A stretch of 64,000 bases of DNA from Pseudomonas marincola (GTDB lineage: Bacteria; Pseudomonadota; Gammaproteobacteria; Pseudomonadales; Pseudomonadaceae). A model generated the notes under the pieces. That model did not search any database. It had not been told where the DNA came from and was given only the letters and a program-made list of their open reading frames with translations. Shown one piece after another: positions 22,259 through 31,072 of the stretch. The position numbers and the translations under genes were made by a program. The DNA is taken from the NCBI RefSeq assembly GCF_900116605.1, contig NZ_FPBC01000002.1, forward strand, positions 327,428-391,427, written 5' to 3'. Position 1 is the first letter of the stretch; every line of letters starts with the position of its first letter.

Positions 22259-22888
22259 TTGCTTAGTCGAGAAACCCCTTTGTTTATAAACGGCCCGTGC
22301 GGTCAATTGGAAGCTTTATCGCTCACAGTAGCTGATGCGCGAGGCGTTGCGTTGATCTGCCATCCGAATCCGGTGCAGGGCGGTACAATGCTCAACAAGG
22401 TTGTTTCGACCTTGCAGCGCACGGCGCGTGATCAGGGCTTGCATACCTTGCGCTTCAATTATCGCGGAACCGGCGCAAGTGCCGGCAGCCACGACATGGC
22501 GTTCGGTGAGGTTGATGATGCCGAAGCAGCCCTCAACTGGCTGCGCGAACAGCATCCGCAATTACCCATCACGCTTATGGGATTCTCTTTTGGCGGTTTT
22601 GTTGCAGCCGCACTGGCAGGTCGACTGGAAGAGCAGGGCGTGGAGCTGGCGAACTTGTTCATGGTCGCGCCTGCCGTCAATCGCCTGAGCGCCGATACGC
22701 CGCTGTCCACGCGCTGCCCGATGACCATCATTCAGCCAGAAACCGATGAAGTGATCCCGCCAGAAGTGGTTTATCAGTGGTCGGCTGCGCTTGAACGTCC
22801 CCATGAGTTGCTGAAAGTGGCAGAATGCGGTCACTTTTTCCATGGCAAGCTGACCGATCTCAAGGATCTGTTGCTGCCACGTCTTTGA
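22259..22888 (+). CDS. Alpha/beta hydrolase
   Basis: The 209-residue alpha/beta-hydrolase has nucleophile elbow GFSFGGFVAA, an early HPNPVQGGTM oxyanion-loop motif and a late histidine in CGHFFHGKL, a complete triad arrangement. It resembles the small family of cytoplasmic CocE/NonD-like or dienelactone-type hydrolases of unknown substrate. The start is a TTG at 22259 preceded by GGAG at seven bases; there is no ATG before the conserved N-terminus. It lies 30 bases upstream of trpS and is probably cotranscribed. The substrate cannot be inferred. Confidence 0.87.
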   Translation: MLSRETPLFINGPCGQLEALSLTVADARGVALICHPNPVQGGTMLNKVVSTLQRTARDQGLHTLRFNYRGTGASAGSHDMAFGEVDDAEAALNWLREQHPQLPITLMGFSFGGFVAAALAGRLEEQGVELANLFMVAPAVNRLSADTPLSTRCPMTIIQPETDEVIPPEVVYQWSAALERPHELLKVAECGHFFHGKLTDLKDLLLPRL

Positions 22889-22918
22889 ATCCGTATGCAG
22901 TCTGACAAGCGATAAGCC

Positions 22919-24262
22919 ATGACCACACGTATCCTTACTGGCATCACCACCACCGGCACTCCGCACCTGGGCAACTATGCGGGCGCGATTCGTCCGGCCA
23001 TTGTTGCCAGCCGCAGTGACAACTTTGACTCGTTCTATTTTCTGGCGGACTACCACGCGCTGATCAAATGTGATGATCCGGCGCGTATTCAGCGTTCGCG
23101 TCTGGAAATCGCCGCCACCTGGCTGGCCTGTGGTCTGGACGTTAACCGGGCGACTTTTTATCGCCAGTCCGACATCCCGGAAATCCCTGAGCTGTGCTGG
23201 TTGCTGACGTGCGTGGCGGGCAAGGGCTTGCTCAATCGCGCTCACGCCTACAAGGCCTCGGTCGACAAGAATGTGGAGAACGGTGAAGACCCGGATGCCG
23301 GTATCACCATGGGCCTGTTCAGCTATCCGGTGCTGATGGCCGCCGATATTCTGATGTTCAACGCGCAGAAGGTTCCGGTCGGTCGCGACCAGATCCAGCA
23401 CGTTGAAATGGCCCGCGACATTGCTCAGCGCTTTAATCATCTGTTTGGTCAGGGCAAGGAACTGTTCGCCCTGCCAGAAGCGGTGATTGAAGAGGATGTC
23501 GCCACATTGCCAGGCCTCGATGGCCGCAAGATGTCGAAGAGCTACGACAACACCATTCCGTTGTTCGGCACCGCCAAGCAACTGAAAGACGCCGTGGCGC
23601 GGATCGTTACCGACTCCAGGCTGCCGGGCGAAGCCAAAGACCCTGACAACTCGCATCTGTTTACCTTGTATCAGGCGTTCTCGACGGCTGAACAACAGGC
23701 TGCTCTGCGCGCCGAGTTGCTCGACGGTCTGGCGTGGGGCGAAGCCAAGCAGCGTCTGTTCGAATTGCTCGACAATGAGCTGGGCGAAGCTCGTGAGCGC
23801 TACAACGCGCTGATCAGCAAGCCTGCCGATCTGGAAGACATTCTGCTCGACGGCGCGGCAAAAGCGCGTAAAACCGCAACGCCGTTCCTGGGTGAGCTGC
23901 GTGAAGCGGTCGGCCTGCGCTCGTTCCGCAGCGCTGCAGTCGATACTCAGGCCGGTAAAAAGAAAGCGGCGAAAAGCGCGCGCTTTGTCAGCTTCCGTGA
24001 TGAAGACGGCAGCTTCCGTTTCCGTTTGCTGGATGCGGCAGGCGAGCAGCTGTTGTTGTCAGTCGCTTTTGCCGACGGCAAGTCTGCCGGCATGGTCAAC
24101 AAGCGTTTGCAGTCGGGTGATGAGTTGGATGTTCGCCAGCACAACAGTGGTTTTGCCGTGTGGCTGGATGATGCCGCTGTTGCGCACAGCCCTGACTTTG
24201 CCGATAGCGCCAGCTGCGAGTCGGCTATTGCGCGCCTGCGCGAAGCGCTGCAAGGCGAGTAA
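22919..24262 (+). CDS. trpS: Tryptophanyl-tRNA synthetase, long form
   Basis: The class I synthetase of 447 residues has the HIGH-type motif [13 protein letters not shown] at the N-terminus and KMSKS in [10 protein letters not shown] near residue 203. Residues 1 to about 330 cover the usual TrpRS. The extra C-terminal segment of about 110 residues (from [15 protein letters not shown]) is a feature of a long TrpRS subgroup seen in Pseudomonas. It charges tRNA-Trp. A 10-bp perfect stem-loop lies just after the stop. Confidence 0.96.
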   Translation: MTTRILTGITTTGTPHLGNYAGAIRPAIVASRSDNFDSFYFLADYHALIKCDDPARIQRSRLEIAATWLACGLDVNRATFYRQSDIPEIPELCWLLTCVAGKGLLNRAHAYKASVDKNVENGEDPDAGITMGLFSYPVLMAADILMFNAQKVPVGRDQIQHVEMARDIAQRFNHLFGQGKELFALPEAVIEEDVATLPGLDGRKMSKSYDNTIPLFGTAKQLKDAVARIVTDSRLPGEAKDPDNSHLFTLYQAFSTAEQQAALRAELLDGLAWGEAKQRLFELLDNELGEARERYNALISKPADLEDILLDGAAKARKTATPFLGELREAVGLRSFRSAAVDTQAGKKKAAKSARFVSFRDEDGSFRFRLLDAAGEQLLLSVAFADGKSAGMVNKRLQSGDELDVRQHNSGFAVWLDDAAVAHSPDFADSASCESAIARLREALQGE

Positions 24263-24280
24263 AGGCAACCTTTACTGCAC

Positions 24281-24308
24281 CGCACGCTGGCTGACGCACC
24301 AGCGTGCG
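24281..24308 (+). other. Perfect 10-bp stem-loop downstream of trpS
   Basis: CGCACGCTGG at 24281-24290 is mirrored by CCAGCGTGCG at 24299-24308 with an 8-base loop. No T-run follows, so it is at best a weak terminator. Confidence 0.55.
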
Positions 24309-24470
24309 GGCTGCCCCCGGCGATGTGCCGTAGCGCCTGATTTTGCGCGGCTTAACGGCCCATACGGGATGATTTCAGCGTTCACACCACCGCTAGACAG
24401 ATAGCCGATTGCCATTCCAAGCGTTCGTCGCTAAAGTTACGCCCCTATTTTTGTTACCCAGCTAACGAAT

Positions 24471-25565
24471 ATGACTCCGCTAGAACGCTATCAAGCCGAT
24501 CTTAAACGCCCCGACTTCTTCCATGACGCCGCGCAAGAAACAGCTGTGCGTCATTTGCAGCGCCTGTATGACGATCTGGTCGCTGACTCGAAGAGCAAGC
24601 CGGGCATGTTCGGCAAGCTGTTTGGCAAGAAGCAGGCCGCGCCGGTTAAAGGTCTGTACTTCTGGGGTGGCGTTGGCCGGGGTAAGACTTATCTGGTCGA
24701 TACTTTCTTCGATTCGTTGCCGTTCGAGCGCAAGGTGCGCACCCACTTCCACCGTTTCATGAAGCGCGTGCACGAAGAGATGCGTACCCTCAAAGGCGAG
24801 AAGAACCCGCTGACCATCATTGGCAAGCGTTTCGCCGATGAAGCGCAAGTCATCTGCTTTGACGAGTTCTTTGTTTCCGACATTACCGACGCAATGATTC
24901 TGGCGACCTTGCTCGAAGAGTTGTTCAAGAACGGTGTGTGTCTGGTGGCAACGTCGAACATCGTGCCTGACGGCTTGTATAAAGATGGTTTACAGCGCGC
25001 GCGTTTCCTGCCTGCGATTGCGTTGCTCAAGCAGCACACTGATATCGTCAACGTCGACAGTGGCGTCGATTATCGCCTGCGTGCGTTGGAGCAGGCCGAG
25101 TTGTTCCATTGGCCGCTGGACGCCGAAGCAGAGGCCAGCTTGCACCGTAGCTTCAGCAGCTTGCTGCCGGATTGCACGCATGCAGTCGAAGGCGAAGCGA
25201 TCATGATCGAGAATCGCGAAATCAAGGCGGTTCGGGTCTGTGAAGACGTTGCCTGGTTCGAGTTCCGCGAATTGTGCGACGGCCCGCGCAGCCAGAATGA
25301 CTACATTGAACTGGGCAAGATCTTCCACGCGGTGTTGTTGGCTAACGTCGAGCAGATGGGCGTGGCCAAAGACGACATGGCGCGGCGTTTTATCAACCTG
25401 GTTGATGAATTTTACGACCGCAACGTCAAGCTGATCATCTCGGCCGAAGTTGAACTGAAAGACTTGTACACTGGCGGTCGTTTGACCTTTGAGTTCCAGC
25501 GCACCCTGAGTCGTTTGCTGGAGATGCAGTCGCACGAGTTCCTGGCGCGGGCGCACAAGCCCTAA
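24471..25565 (+). CDS. zapE: AFG1-family cell-division ATPase ZapE
   Basis: The 364-residue AFG1-like ATPase has Walker A GGVGRGKT at residues 66-73 and Walker B VICFDEFFVSDITDAM. ZapE binds FtsZ and is needed for division under stress in E. coli. The order trpS-zapE is conserved in Pseudomonas. The gene ends at a strong terminator. Confidence 0.93.
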   Translation: MTPLERYQADLKRPDFFHDAAQETAVRHLQRLYDDLVADSKSKPGMFGKLFGKKQAAPVKGLYFWGGVGRGKTYLVDTFFDSLPFERKVRTHFHRFMKRVHEEMRTLKGEKNPLTIIGKRFADEAQVICFDEFFVSDITDAMILATLLEELFKNGVCLVATSNIVPDGLYKDGLQRARFLPAIALLKQHTDIVNVDSGVDYRLRALEQAELFHWPLDAEAEASLHRSFSSLLPDCTHAVEGEAIMIENREIKAVRVCEDVAWFEFRELCDGPRSQNDYIELGKIFHAVLLANVEQMGVAKDDMARRFINLVDEFYDRNVKLIISAEVELKDLYTGGRLTFEFQRTLSRLLEMQSHEFLARAHKP

Positions 25566-25582
25566 GCTGTTCGCGATTGCTG

Positions 25583-25611
25583 AAAAGGCTGCCAGTGGCA
25601 GCCTTTTTTTT
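25583..25611. terminator. Bidirectional terminator between zapE and the AraC-type regulator
   Basis: AAGGCTGCC pairs with GGCAGCCTT around AGT, with an A-run before and eight T after (25604-25611). Confidence 0.93.
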
Positions 25612-25642
25612 GTTCAGCGGATGGTCTTTGCAGTGGCTGCAA

Positions 25643-26647
25643 TTATGCCGGGCCGTCCTTGTGCTGAAACTGGCGACGGTACTGGTTAGGCGACAACTCG
25701 GTGTGCTGGCGGAACAAGCGCGCAAAAAAGCTCGCATCGTCATAGCCGACTTCGTAGCTGATGGTCTTGATGCTCTTGCGCGTGGCGCTGAGCAGGCCCT
25801 TGGCCGTTTCAATACGCAGGCGCTGTAGATAGTGCAGTGGCTTGTCGCCAGTGGCGCCCTGAAACCGGCGCATGAAATTACGAATGCTCATGCCATGCTC
25901 GCGGGCAACATCCTCGAAGCGAAACTTCTCGGCAAAGTGCTCCTCAAGCCACTGCTGAATTTGCAGGATGATGACATCGTGATGCTGTTTCTGGCCGCCA
26001 AAGCCGATACGGCCAGGGCTGTAACTGCGCTGCAGTTCGAACAGAATATCGCGGGCAACGCCTTGGGCGACGCTGGGGCCGCAGAAGCGCTCAATCAGGT
26101 AGATGTAAAGGTCGCTCGCTGAGGTGACGCCGCCTGCGCAAAACAGGTTATCGGCATCGGACAGGTGCTTGTCCTGATTGAGCAGCACTTTCGGGAAGCG
26201 CTGCTTGAATTCGCTGAAAAAACGCCAGTAAGTGGTCGCTTCCTTACCGTCCAGCAAACCGGCTTCCGCCATCCAGAATACGCCGGTAGCTTCACCGCAG
26301 ATCAGGCTGCCTTTGGCATGTTGCTGGCGCAGCCAGTCGAGAATCTGCGGGTAGCGCTTTTTCAGCGCATCAAAATCATCCCAAAAGGCCGGCAGAATGA
26401 TGAGTTCGGCATCACCTAAACCTGCCTCACTGGTGATCATCACATTGCTGAAACTTTTCACCGGTTGAGCGTCCGGTGAGACCAGCGAAATCTCGAACGC
26501 GGCGGTGAAACCCAGGCCGAGTTGCTTGCCGTAGCGCAAGCTGGCCATGTGGAAAAAATCCTTGGCTTGCATCAGGGTCGAGGCAAAAACGCCTTCGGTT
26601 GCCAGAATGCAGACTCGTTTTAGCGGTGTAGTCTGGATCAAACTCAT
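25643..26647 (-). CDS. GlxA-like transcriptional regulator (DJ-1/PfpI + AraC domains)
   Basis: The 334-residue protein starts MSLIQTTPLKRVCILATEGV. Residues 1 to about 200 form a DJ-1/PfpI-like ligand domain (with SLICGEATGVFWMAEAGLL, where a typical nucleophile position holds Gly-Glu-Ala). Residues about 225-330 form two AraC helix-turn-helix motifs (ISYEVGYDDASFFARLFRQH). Such GlxA-type regulators usually activate catabolic genes in response to a small amine or acid. It is transcribed away from the acyl-CoA dehydrogenase gene, with 180 bases between the starts, so that gene is the natural target (inference). I chose the ATG at 26647; the frame extends 32 codons upstream without support. Confidence 0.9.
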   Translation of the reverse strand: MSLIQTTPLKRVCILATEGVFASTLMQAKDFFHMASLRYGKQLGLGFTAAFEISLVSPDAQPVKSFSNVMITSEAGLGDAELIILPAFWDDFDALKKRYPQILDWLRQQHAKGSLICGEATGVFWMAEAGLLDGKEATTYWRFFSEFKQRFPKVLLNQDKHLSDADNLFCAGGVTSASDLYIYLIERFCGPSVAQGVARDILFELQRSYSPGRIGFGGQKQHHDVIILQIQQWLEEHFAEKFRFEDVAREHGMSIRNFMRRFQGATGDKPLHYLQRLRIETAKGLLSATRKSIKTISYEVGYDDASFFARLFRQHTELSPNQYRRQFQHKDGPA

Positions 26648-26827
26648 GGTTTTTATTCTTGGTGTTTGGCGCGGGGCGCGTGAAGCACTTCTCTGGGGTA
26701 AAGTGGTCAGAGTGCGGCTGGATCGTCCTATTTTTTGGCGCATGTGTCCAGTGCGTTAGCCTCAGCTCTAGCCTACAGTCGCTGCCTGTTTTGTTTTTTC
26801 TTCCATTCAACGGTCAAGGTGATAGCG

Positions 26828-27964
26828 ATGATTCCAAGAACAATTTTTAGCTCAGACCACGAATTATTCCGCGATAGCGTTCGCAAATTCCTTGAGCAGG
26901 ACGCCGTGCCTTTCCATGCTCAGTGGGAGAAAGACGGCTTCATTGACCGCGCTTTGTGGAACAAGGCGGGCGAGGCGGGCATGCTTTGCTCGCATATTCC
27001 GGAAGAATACGGCGGCATCGGCGCCGATTTTCTCTACAGCACGGTGGTGATCGAGGAAATCGGTAAGCTGGGACTGACCGGCATCGGCTTTTCCCTGCAC
27101 TCGGATATCGTTGCGCCGTACATCCTGCATTACGGCTCCGAGGCGCTTAAGCAGAAGTACCTGCCAAAAATGGTAACGGGTGAAATGGTCACGGCAATTG
27201 CCATGACCGAGCCAGGCGCGGGTTCGGATTTGCAGGGCGTGAAGACCACCGCGGTGCTGGATGGCGATGACTACATCATCAACGGCTCGAAGACCTTCAT
27301 CACCAACGGCTACCTGGCGGATCTGGTGATTGTGGTCGCCAAGACCGACCCGAAAGCAGGCGCTAAAGGCACCAGTCTGTTTTTGGTCGAGGCCAGCACG
27401 CCCGGGTTCACCAAGGGGCAGCGTCTGGAAAAGGTCGGCATGAAGGCGCAAGACACCTCTGAGCTGTTTTTCCAGGATGTGCGTGTACCGAAAGAGAATT
27501 TGCTGGGGCAGGCCGGTATGGGCTTCGCCTACCTGATGCAGGAGTTGCCGCAAGAGCGCCTGACCGTTGGTATTGGTGCAATCGCCTCGGCGCAGGCTGC
27601 ACTCGGGTGGACGCTTGAATACACGCGTGATCGCAAAGCATTCGGCAAGGCCATCTCTGACTTCCAGAACACCCGTTTCAAGTTGGCAGAAATGGCAACC
27701 GAGATTCAGGTCGGGCAGGTGTTTGTCGATCGCTGTCTGGAGTTGCACCTCAACGGCAAGCTCGATGTGCCAACCGCCGCGATGCTCAAATACTGGGGCA
27801 CCGATTTGCAGTGCAAGGTACTTGATGAGTGTGTGCAGCTGCACGGCGGCTACGGCTTCATGTGGGAATACCCGGTCGCCCGCGCCTGGGCGGATGCACG
27901 CGTGCAGCGCATTTATGCCGGCACCAACGAAATCATGAAAGAGATCATCGCCCGCTCGTTGTAA
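26828..27964 (+). CDS. Acyl-CoA dehydrogenase, LCAD-like
   Basis: The 378-residue flavoprotein contains AIAMTEPGAGSDLQGVKTTA, ELPQERL and the C-terminal VQLHGGYGFMWEYP and RIYAGTNEIMKE. The last motif has Ala where short/medium-chain enzymes carry the catalytic Glu (YEGT). The ELPQERL region resembles long-chain and isovaleryl-type enzymes, where the base sits elsewhere. It oxidises an acyl-CoA to the enoyl-CoA with electron transfer to ETF. The true chain length is not readable. The start is the ATG at 26828 after AAGGTGATAG; an upstream start at 26735 is rejected. It stands alone, followed by the repeat array, and is divergent from a DJ-1/AraC regulator. Confidence 0.92.
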   Translation: MIPRTIFSSDHELFRDSVRKFLEQDAVPFHAQWEKDGFIDRALWNKAGEAGMLCSHIPEEYGGIGADFLYSTVVIEEIGKLGLTGIGFSLHSDIVAPYILHYGSEALKQKYLPKMVTGEMVTAIAMTEPGAGSDLQGVKTTAVLDGDDYIINGSKTFITNGYLADLVIVVAKTDPKAGAKGTSLFLVEASTPGFTKGQRLEKVGMKAQDTSELFFQDVRVPKENLLGQAGMGFAYLMQELPQERLTVGIGAIASAQAALGWTLEYTRDRKAFGKAISDFQNTRFKLAEMATEIQVGQVFVDRCLELHLNGKLDVPTAAMLKYWGTDLQCKVLDECVQLHGGYGFMWEYPVARAWADARVQRIYAGTNEIMKEIIARSL

Positions 27965-27970
27965 CCCGTC

Positions 27971-28537
27971 CGCGGCCCGGCTCGAAATCGCCATGACGGA
28001 AACCCCGTTGGGGGTTCCATCCTCCGGTTGGCGCAGCAGGCATAAATCGGAGGTTGGAATCCGCGCAGCGGCTTCCGACATGGCGGCGTAATGATCGTGC
28101 GCGGTTTGGTTGTGCACCTCCAAACCGCGCAATCGCAAGCGCCAATGCTGGCGGAACTGCCGGTTCGTGGTCCGGCTTGAAATCGCTATGACGGAAACCC
28201 CTTCGGGGGTTCCATCCTCCGGTTGGCGCAGCAGGCATAAATGGAGGTTGGAATCCGCGCAGCGGCTTCCGACATTACGGCGTAATGATCGTGCGCGGTT
28301 TGGTTGTTCAGCCTCAGGCCGCGCAATCGACGGCGCCAATGCTGGCGGAACAGCCGATTCGCGGCCCGGCTTGAAATTGTTATGACGGAAACCCCGTTGG
28401 GGGTTCCATCCTCCGGTTGGCGCAGCAGGCATAAGTCGGAGGTTGGAATCCGCCGGTTGGTGCGACAGGCATAAGCTGGAGGTTGGAATCCGCGCAGCGG
28501 CTTCCGACATGACGGCCTATCGGTCGTGCGCGGTTTA
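27971..28537. repeat. Tandem array of about 195-bp imperfect repeats
   Basis: Three head-to-tail units fill the gap between the acyl-CoA dehydrogenase and recN: 27971-28165 (195 bp), 28166-28359 (194 bp) and 28360-28537 (178 bp, incomplete). Each unit opens with a CCGGCT/TGAAAT segment and a hairpin (GGAAACCCC facing GGGGTTCC), then CCTCCGGTTGGCGCAGCAGG, then GCGCAGCGGCTTCCGACAT. Unit 1 has a perfect 11-bp stem, GCGCGGTTTGG at 28099-28109 facing CCAAACCGCGC. Unit 3 carries an extra 40-bp duplication and its last bases overlap the recN stop codon. Minus-strand frames across it are open and repetitive but are not convincing genes. Confidence 0.88.
28413..28492. repeat. Internal 40-bp tandem duplication in repeat unit 3
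   Basis: 28413-28452 and 28453-28492 are two adjacent 40-bp copies, both beginning CCGGTTGG and ending GGTTGGAATCCG, with only a few differences. The other two units have a single copy. Confidence 0.85.
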
Positions 28538-30208
28538 CGCTTGCGCGCTGCTGACCATCTGCCTTGCATGCGCCAGCGACTCTTCGGTGAGGTCGACGCC
28601 GCCGAGCATGCGGGCGATTTCTTCTACGCGCTGGGCTTCACTCAGGTTACTTACGGCGGTGCGTGTGGCGTCACTGCCGCGTGCCTTGTGTACGAATAAA
28701 TGGTGATGGCCCTGCGCCGCAACCTGGGGCAGGTGGGTAACTGTTAACACTTGGCCGCGTTCACCCAGGCGGCGCAGCAGTTGCCCGACCACTTCGGCCG
28801 TCGGGCCGCCAATGCCCACGTCTACTTCGTCAAATACCAGCGTTGGCACGCGCGATGTTTGCGCGGTAATCACCTGAATCGCCAGGCTGATCCGCGACAG
28901 TTCACCGCCAGAGGCTACTTTGGCTAATGCCTTCATCGGCTGGCCGGGGTTGGCGCTGACCAGAAACTCGACGTGCTCCATGCCGTTTGGATGGGGTTCA
29001 TCCAGCTGGTTGGCTTGCAGGGTGATGCTGAATCGCCCGCCTGGCATACCCAGCGTTTGCATCTCCGCTTCGGCTGCGACTGCCAGCTTATTGGCCGACT
29101 CCGCCCGGCGATTGCTCAGCTCCAGCGCCTTTTCCTGATAGTGACGTTCATACGAGGCCAGCTCTTCGGTCAGGCGCTCAACAGCCTGATCATCGGCATT
29201 CAGGCTTTCGAGCTCTTCAAACAGTTGCTGTTGCAGGGCTTCAAGTTCCTGCGGCTGGGTGCGGTGCTTACGTGCCAGTGTGTAGATGGCATCGAGGCGT
29301 TCTTCGAGTATTTGCAGGCGCTCGGGGTCTGCGTCGAAGTGGTCAAGGAAGCGATTAAGCTCGCCGACGGCTTCTTCTACCTGAATCTGCGCGCTGCCAA
29401 GCATGTTGGCGGCTTCAGTCAGTGCGCCGGGTTGGCCTTTGAAGCTGCCCAGGCGATTGAGACTGGCGGTGAGTGCAGACAACACGTTGCCAGAGTCGCT
29501 CTCGCTGCAAAAGTCGATCACCTGACGGCAGGCGCTGAGCAGGCTCTCGGCATTGGTCAGGTTCTTGTGTTCCTGCTCGAGCTGCTCCAGTTCGTTCTGG
29601 CCAAGCCCCAGGTTATCGAGCTCTTCGAGCTGATAGCTGAGCAGTTGGTGACGCGCGCGCTGTTCGTCGCCGATGTTGGCGATGCGGGTCAGTTCACTGC
29701 GGGTTTGCTTCCAGCGTTGCGCGGCCAGTTGCACCTGACGCGCCAGATCCTGGCAGCCGGCGAACTCGTCGAGCAGGCGGCGATGGGTTTCGGCCTTGAG
29801 CAGGGATTGGTGTTCATGCTGGCTGTGGATATCAATCAGCAATTCGCCAAGGGCTTTTAAATCCCCGAGAGGGCAGGGCGTGCCGTTGATGTAGCCGCGC
29901 GAGCGCCCTTCGGCGGTTATCACACGGCGCAAAATGCACGGGCCGTCCTGTTGCAGGTCACGCTCCGCCAGCCAGGCCTTGGCCTCGCTGATGTCGCTGA
30001 TGTCGAAGCTGGCGAGAATGTCCGCTTTGTCTGCGCCGGGGCGCACCACACCGCTGTCTGCACGATCGCCCAGCGTCAGGCCCAGCGCGTCGAGCATGAT
30101 CGACTTGCCCGCGCCGGTTTCGCCGCTGATGACGCTCATGCCGCCGTCCAGCTCAAGATCAAGATGCTCAACGATTGCGTAGTTATGTACGGACAGGTGC
30201 ACCAGCAT
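28535..30208 (-). CDS. recN: DNA repair protein RecN
   Basis: The 557-residue SMC-like ATPase has Walker A GETGAGKS at residues 29-36, a long coiled-coil middle (about 150-360) and Walker B LVFDEVDVGIGG. It acts in double-strand break repair with RecA. A strong GGAGG ribosome binding site lies seven bases before the ATG at 30208. No clear LexA box was found by eye in the 194 bases upstream. The stop codon lies inside the end of the downstream repeat array. Confidence 0.96.
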   Translation of the reverse strand: MLVHLSVHNYAIVEHLDLELDGGMSVISGETGAGKSIMLDALGLTLGDRADSGVVRPGADKADILASFDISDISEAKAWLAERDLQQDGPCILRRVITAEGRSRGYINGTPCPLGDLKALGELLIDIHSQHEHQSLLKAETHRRLLDEFAGCQDLARQVQLAAQRWKQTRSELTRIANIGDEQRARHQLLSYQLEELDNLGLGQNELEQLEQEHKNLTNAESLLSACRQVIDFCSESDSGNVLSALTASLNRLGSFKGQPGALTEAANMLGSAQIQVEEAVGELNRFLDHFDADPERLQILEERLDAIYTLARKHRTQPQELEALQQQLFEELESLNADDQAVERLTEELASYERHYQEKALELSNRRAESANKLAVAAEAEMQTLGMPGGRFSITLQANQLDEPHPNGMEHVEFLVSANPGQPMKALAKVASGGELSRISLAIQVITAQTSRVPTLVFDEVDVGIGGPTAEVVGQLLRRLGERGQVLTVTHLPQVAAQGHHHLFVHKARGSDATRTAVSNLSEAQRVEEIARMLGGVDLTEESLAHARQMVSSAQA

Positions 30209-30319
30209 GGCGTGGCCTCCCAGAAATTAGGTCTGGTTATTTATACAGTAGTTTATTTGTGCCTTGCAATTACCTTGGGATGAGATTGTGTGCAGTTGGT
30301 CGTTTGCGCGTATTAAGGC

Positions 30320-30348
30320 CTTGAAGCCACACAAATAGCCCCCATATA
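30320..30348 (+). promoter_or_regulatory. Sigma-32 heat-shock promoter of grpE
   Basis: CTTGAA at 30320-30325 and CCCCATATA at 30340-30348 are separated by 14 bases, an almost exact match to the RpoH consensus (CTTGAA, 13-15 bases, CCCCATnT). It is 55 bases upstream of the grpE ATG. Confidence 0.88.
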
Positions 30349-30402
30349 GACGGCAGACGCGTGAGTTATCGACACCACGCCAGTTATTGACAGGAGGAAC
30401 GC

Positions 30403-30972
30403 ATGGCTGACGAACAGACCCTGAATACGCAAGATCTCGAGGAACAAGTAGCGCCGGACGCTGCCTCGGGTGATGACCTGGCTGCTCGCGTAGAAGCGCT
30501 GGAAGAGCAGTTGGCCGCTGCGCAGGATCAATCGCTGCGCGTAGCTGCTGATTTACAAAACGTGCGTCGCCGCGCCGATCAGGATGTCGAGAAGGCGCAC
30601 AAGTTTGCCCTGGAAAAATTCGCCAACGACCTGCTGCCCGTTGTGGACAGTCTGGAGCGTGGCCTTGAGATGACCAGCGCCGAAGATGAATCGATCAAAG
30701 CGGTTCGTGAAGGCATGCAGCTGACCCTCAAACTGTTCCAGGACACGTTGGCGCGTTACCAGTTGGTTGCTGTCGACCCGCAAGGTGAGCCATTCAACCC
30801 TGAGCATCATCAGGCAATGGCCATGCAGGAAAGCAGCCTGGTCGAGCCGAATAGCGTGTTGCAAGTATTCCAGAAGGGTTACCTGTTGCACGGTCGTCTG
30901 CTGCGCCCGGCCATGGTCGTGGTCAGCAAGGCGCCGGCACCGGCTTCACCTTCTATTGATGAGCAGGCTTGA
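30403..30972 (+). CDS. grpE: Nucleotide exchange factor GrpE
   Basis: The 189-residue protein has an acidic N-terminus, a long coiled coil (about residues 25-85, [20 protein letters not shown]) and the GrpE beta-domain with [17 protein letters not shown]. It releases ADP from DnaK. The ATG has an excellent AGGAGG ribosome binding site, and a sigma-32 promoter lies upstream. It begins the grpE-dnaK-dnaJ chaperone operon. Confidence 0.96.
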   Translation: MADEQTLNTQDLEEQVAPDAASGDDLAARVEALEEQLAAAQDQSLRVAADLQNVRRRADQDVEKAHKFALEKFANDLLPVVDSLERGLEMTSAEDESIKAVREGMQLTLKLFQDTLARYQLVAVDPQGEPFNPEHHQAMAMQESSLVEPNSVLQVFQKGYLLHGRLLRPAMVVVSKAPAPASPSIDEQA

Positions 30973-31072
30973 AATATTTCCTCAAGCCCCCATTTAACAG
31001 TCAAGCGTATTAGAGCTACCGCTGCTGAGCTAGAACCAGCGGCGGAATAATCAAAGTTTCGGGAGAGCAAAC

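Noticed and set aside
26645..26743. 32-residue N-terminal extension of the AraC-type regulator
   Set aside because: Composition is unlike the family and the ATG at 26647 begins the conserved DJ-1 domain.
26864..28510. 548-codon minus-strand frame across the acyl-CoA dehydrogenase gene and the repeats
   Set aside because: It is antisense to a clear enzyme and its repeated peptides come only from the 195-bp DNA repeat. I see no protein family or start signal.
27971..28537. CRISPR array
   Set aside because: Units of about 195 bp without regular short spacers do not fit, and no cas gene is present.
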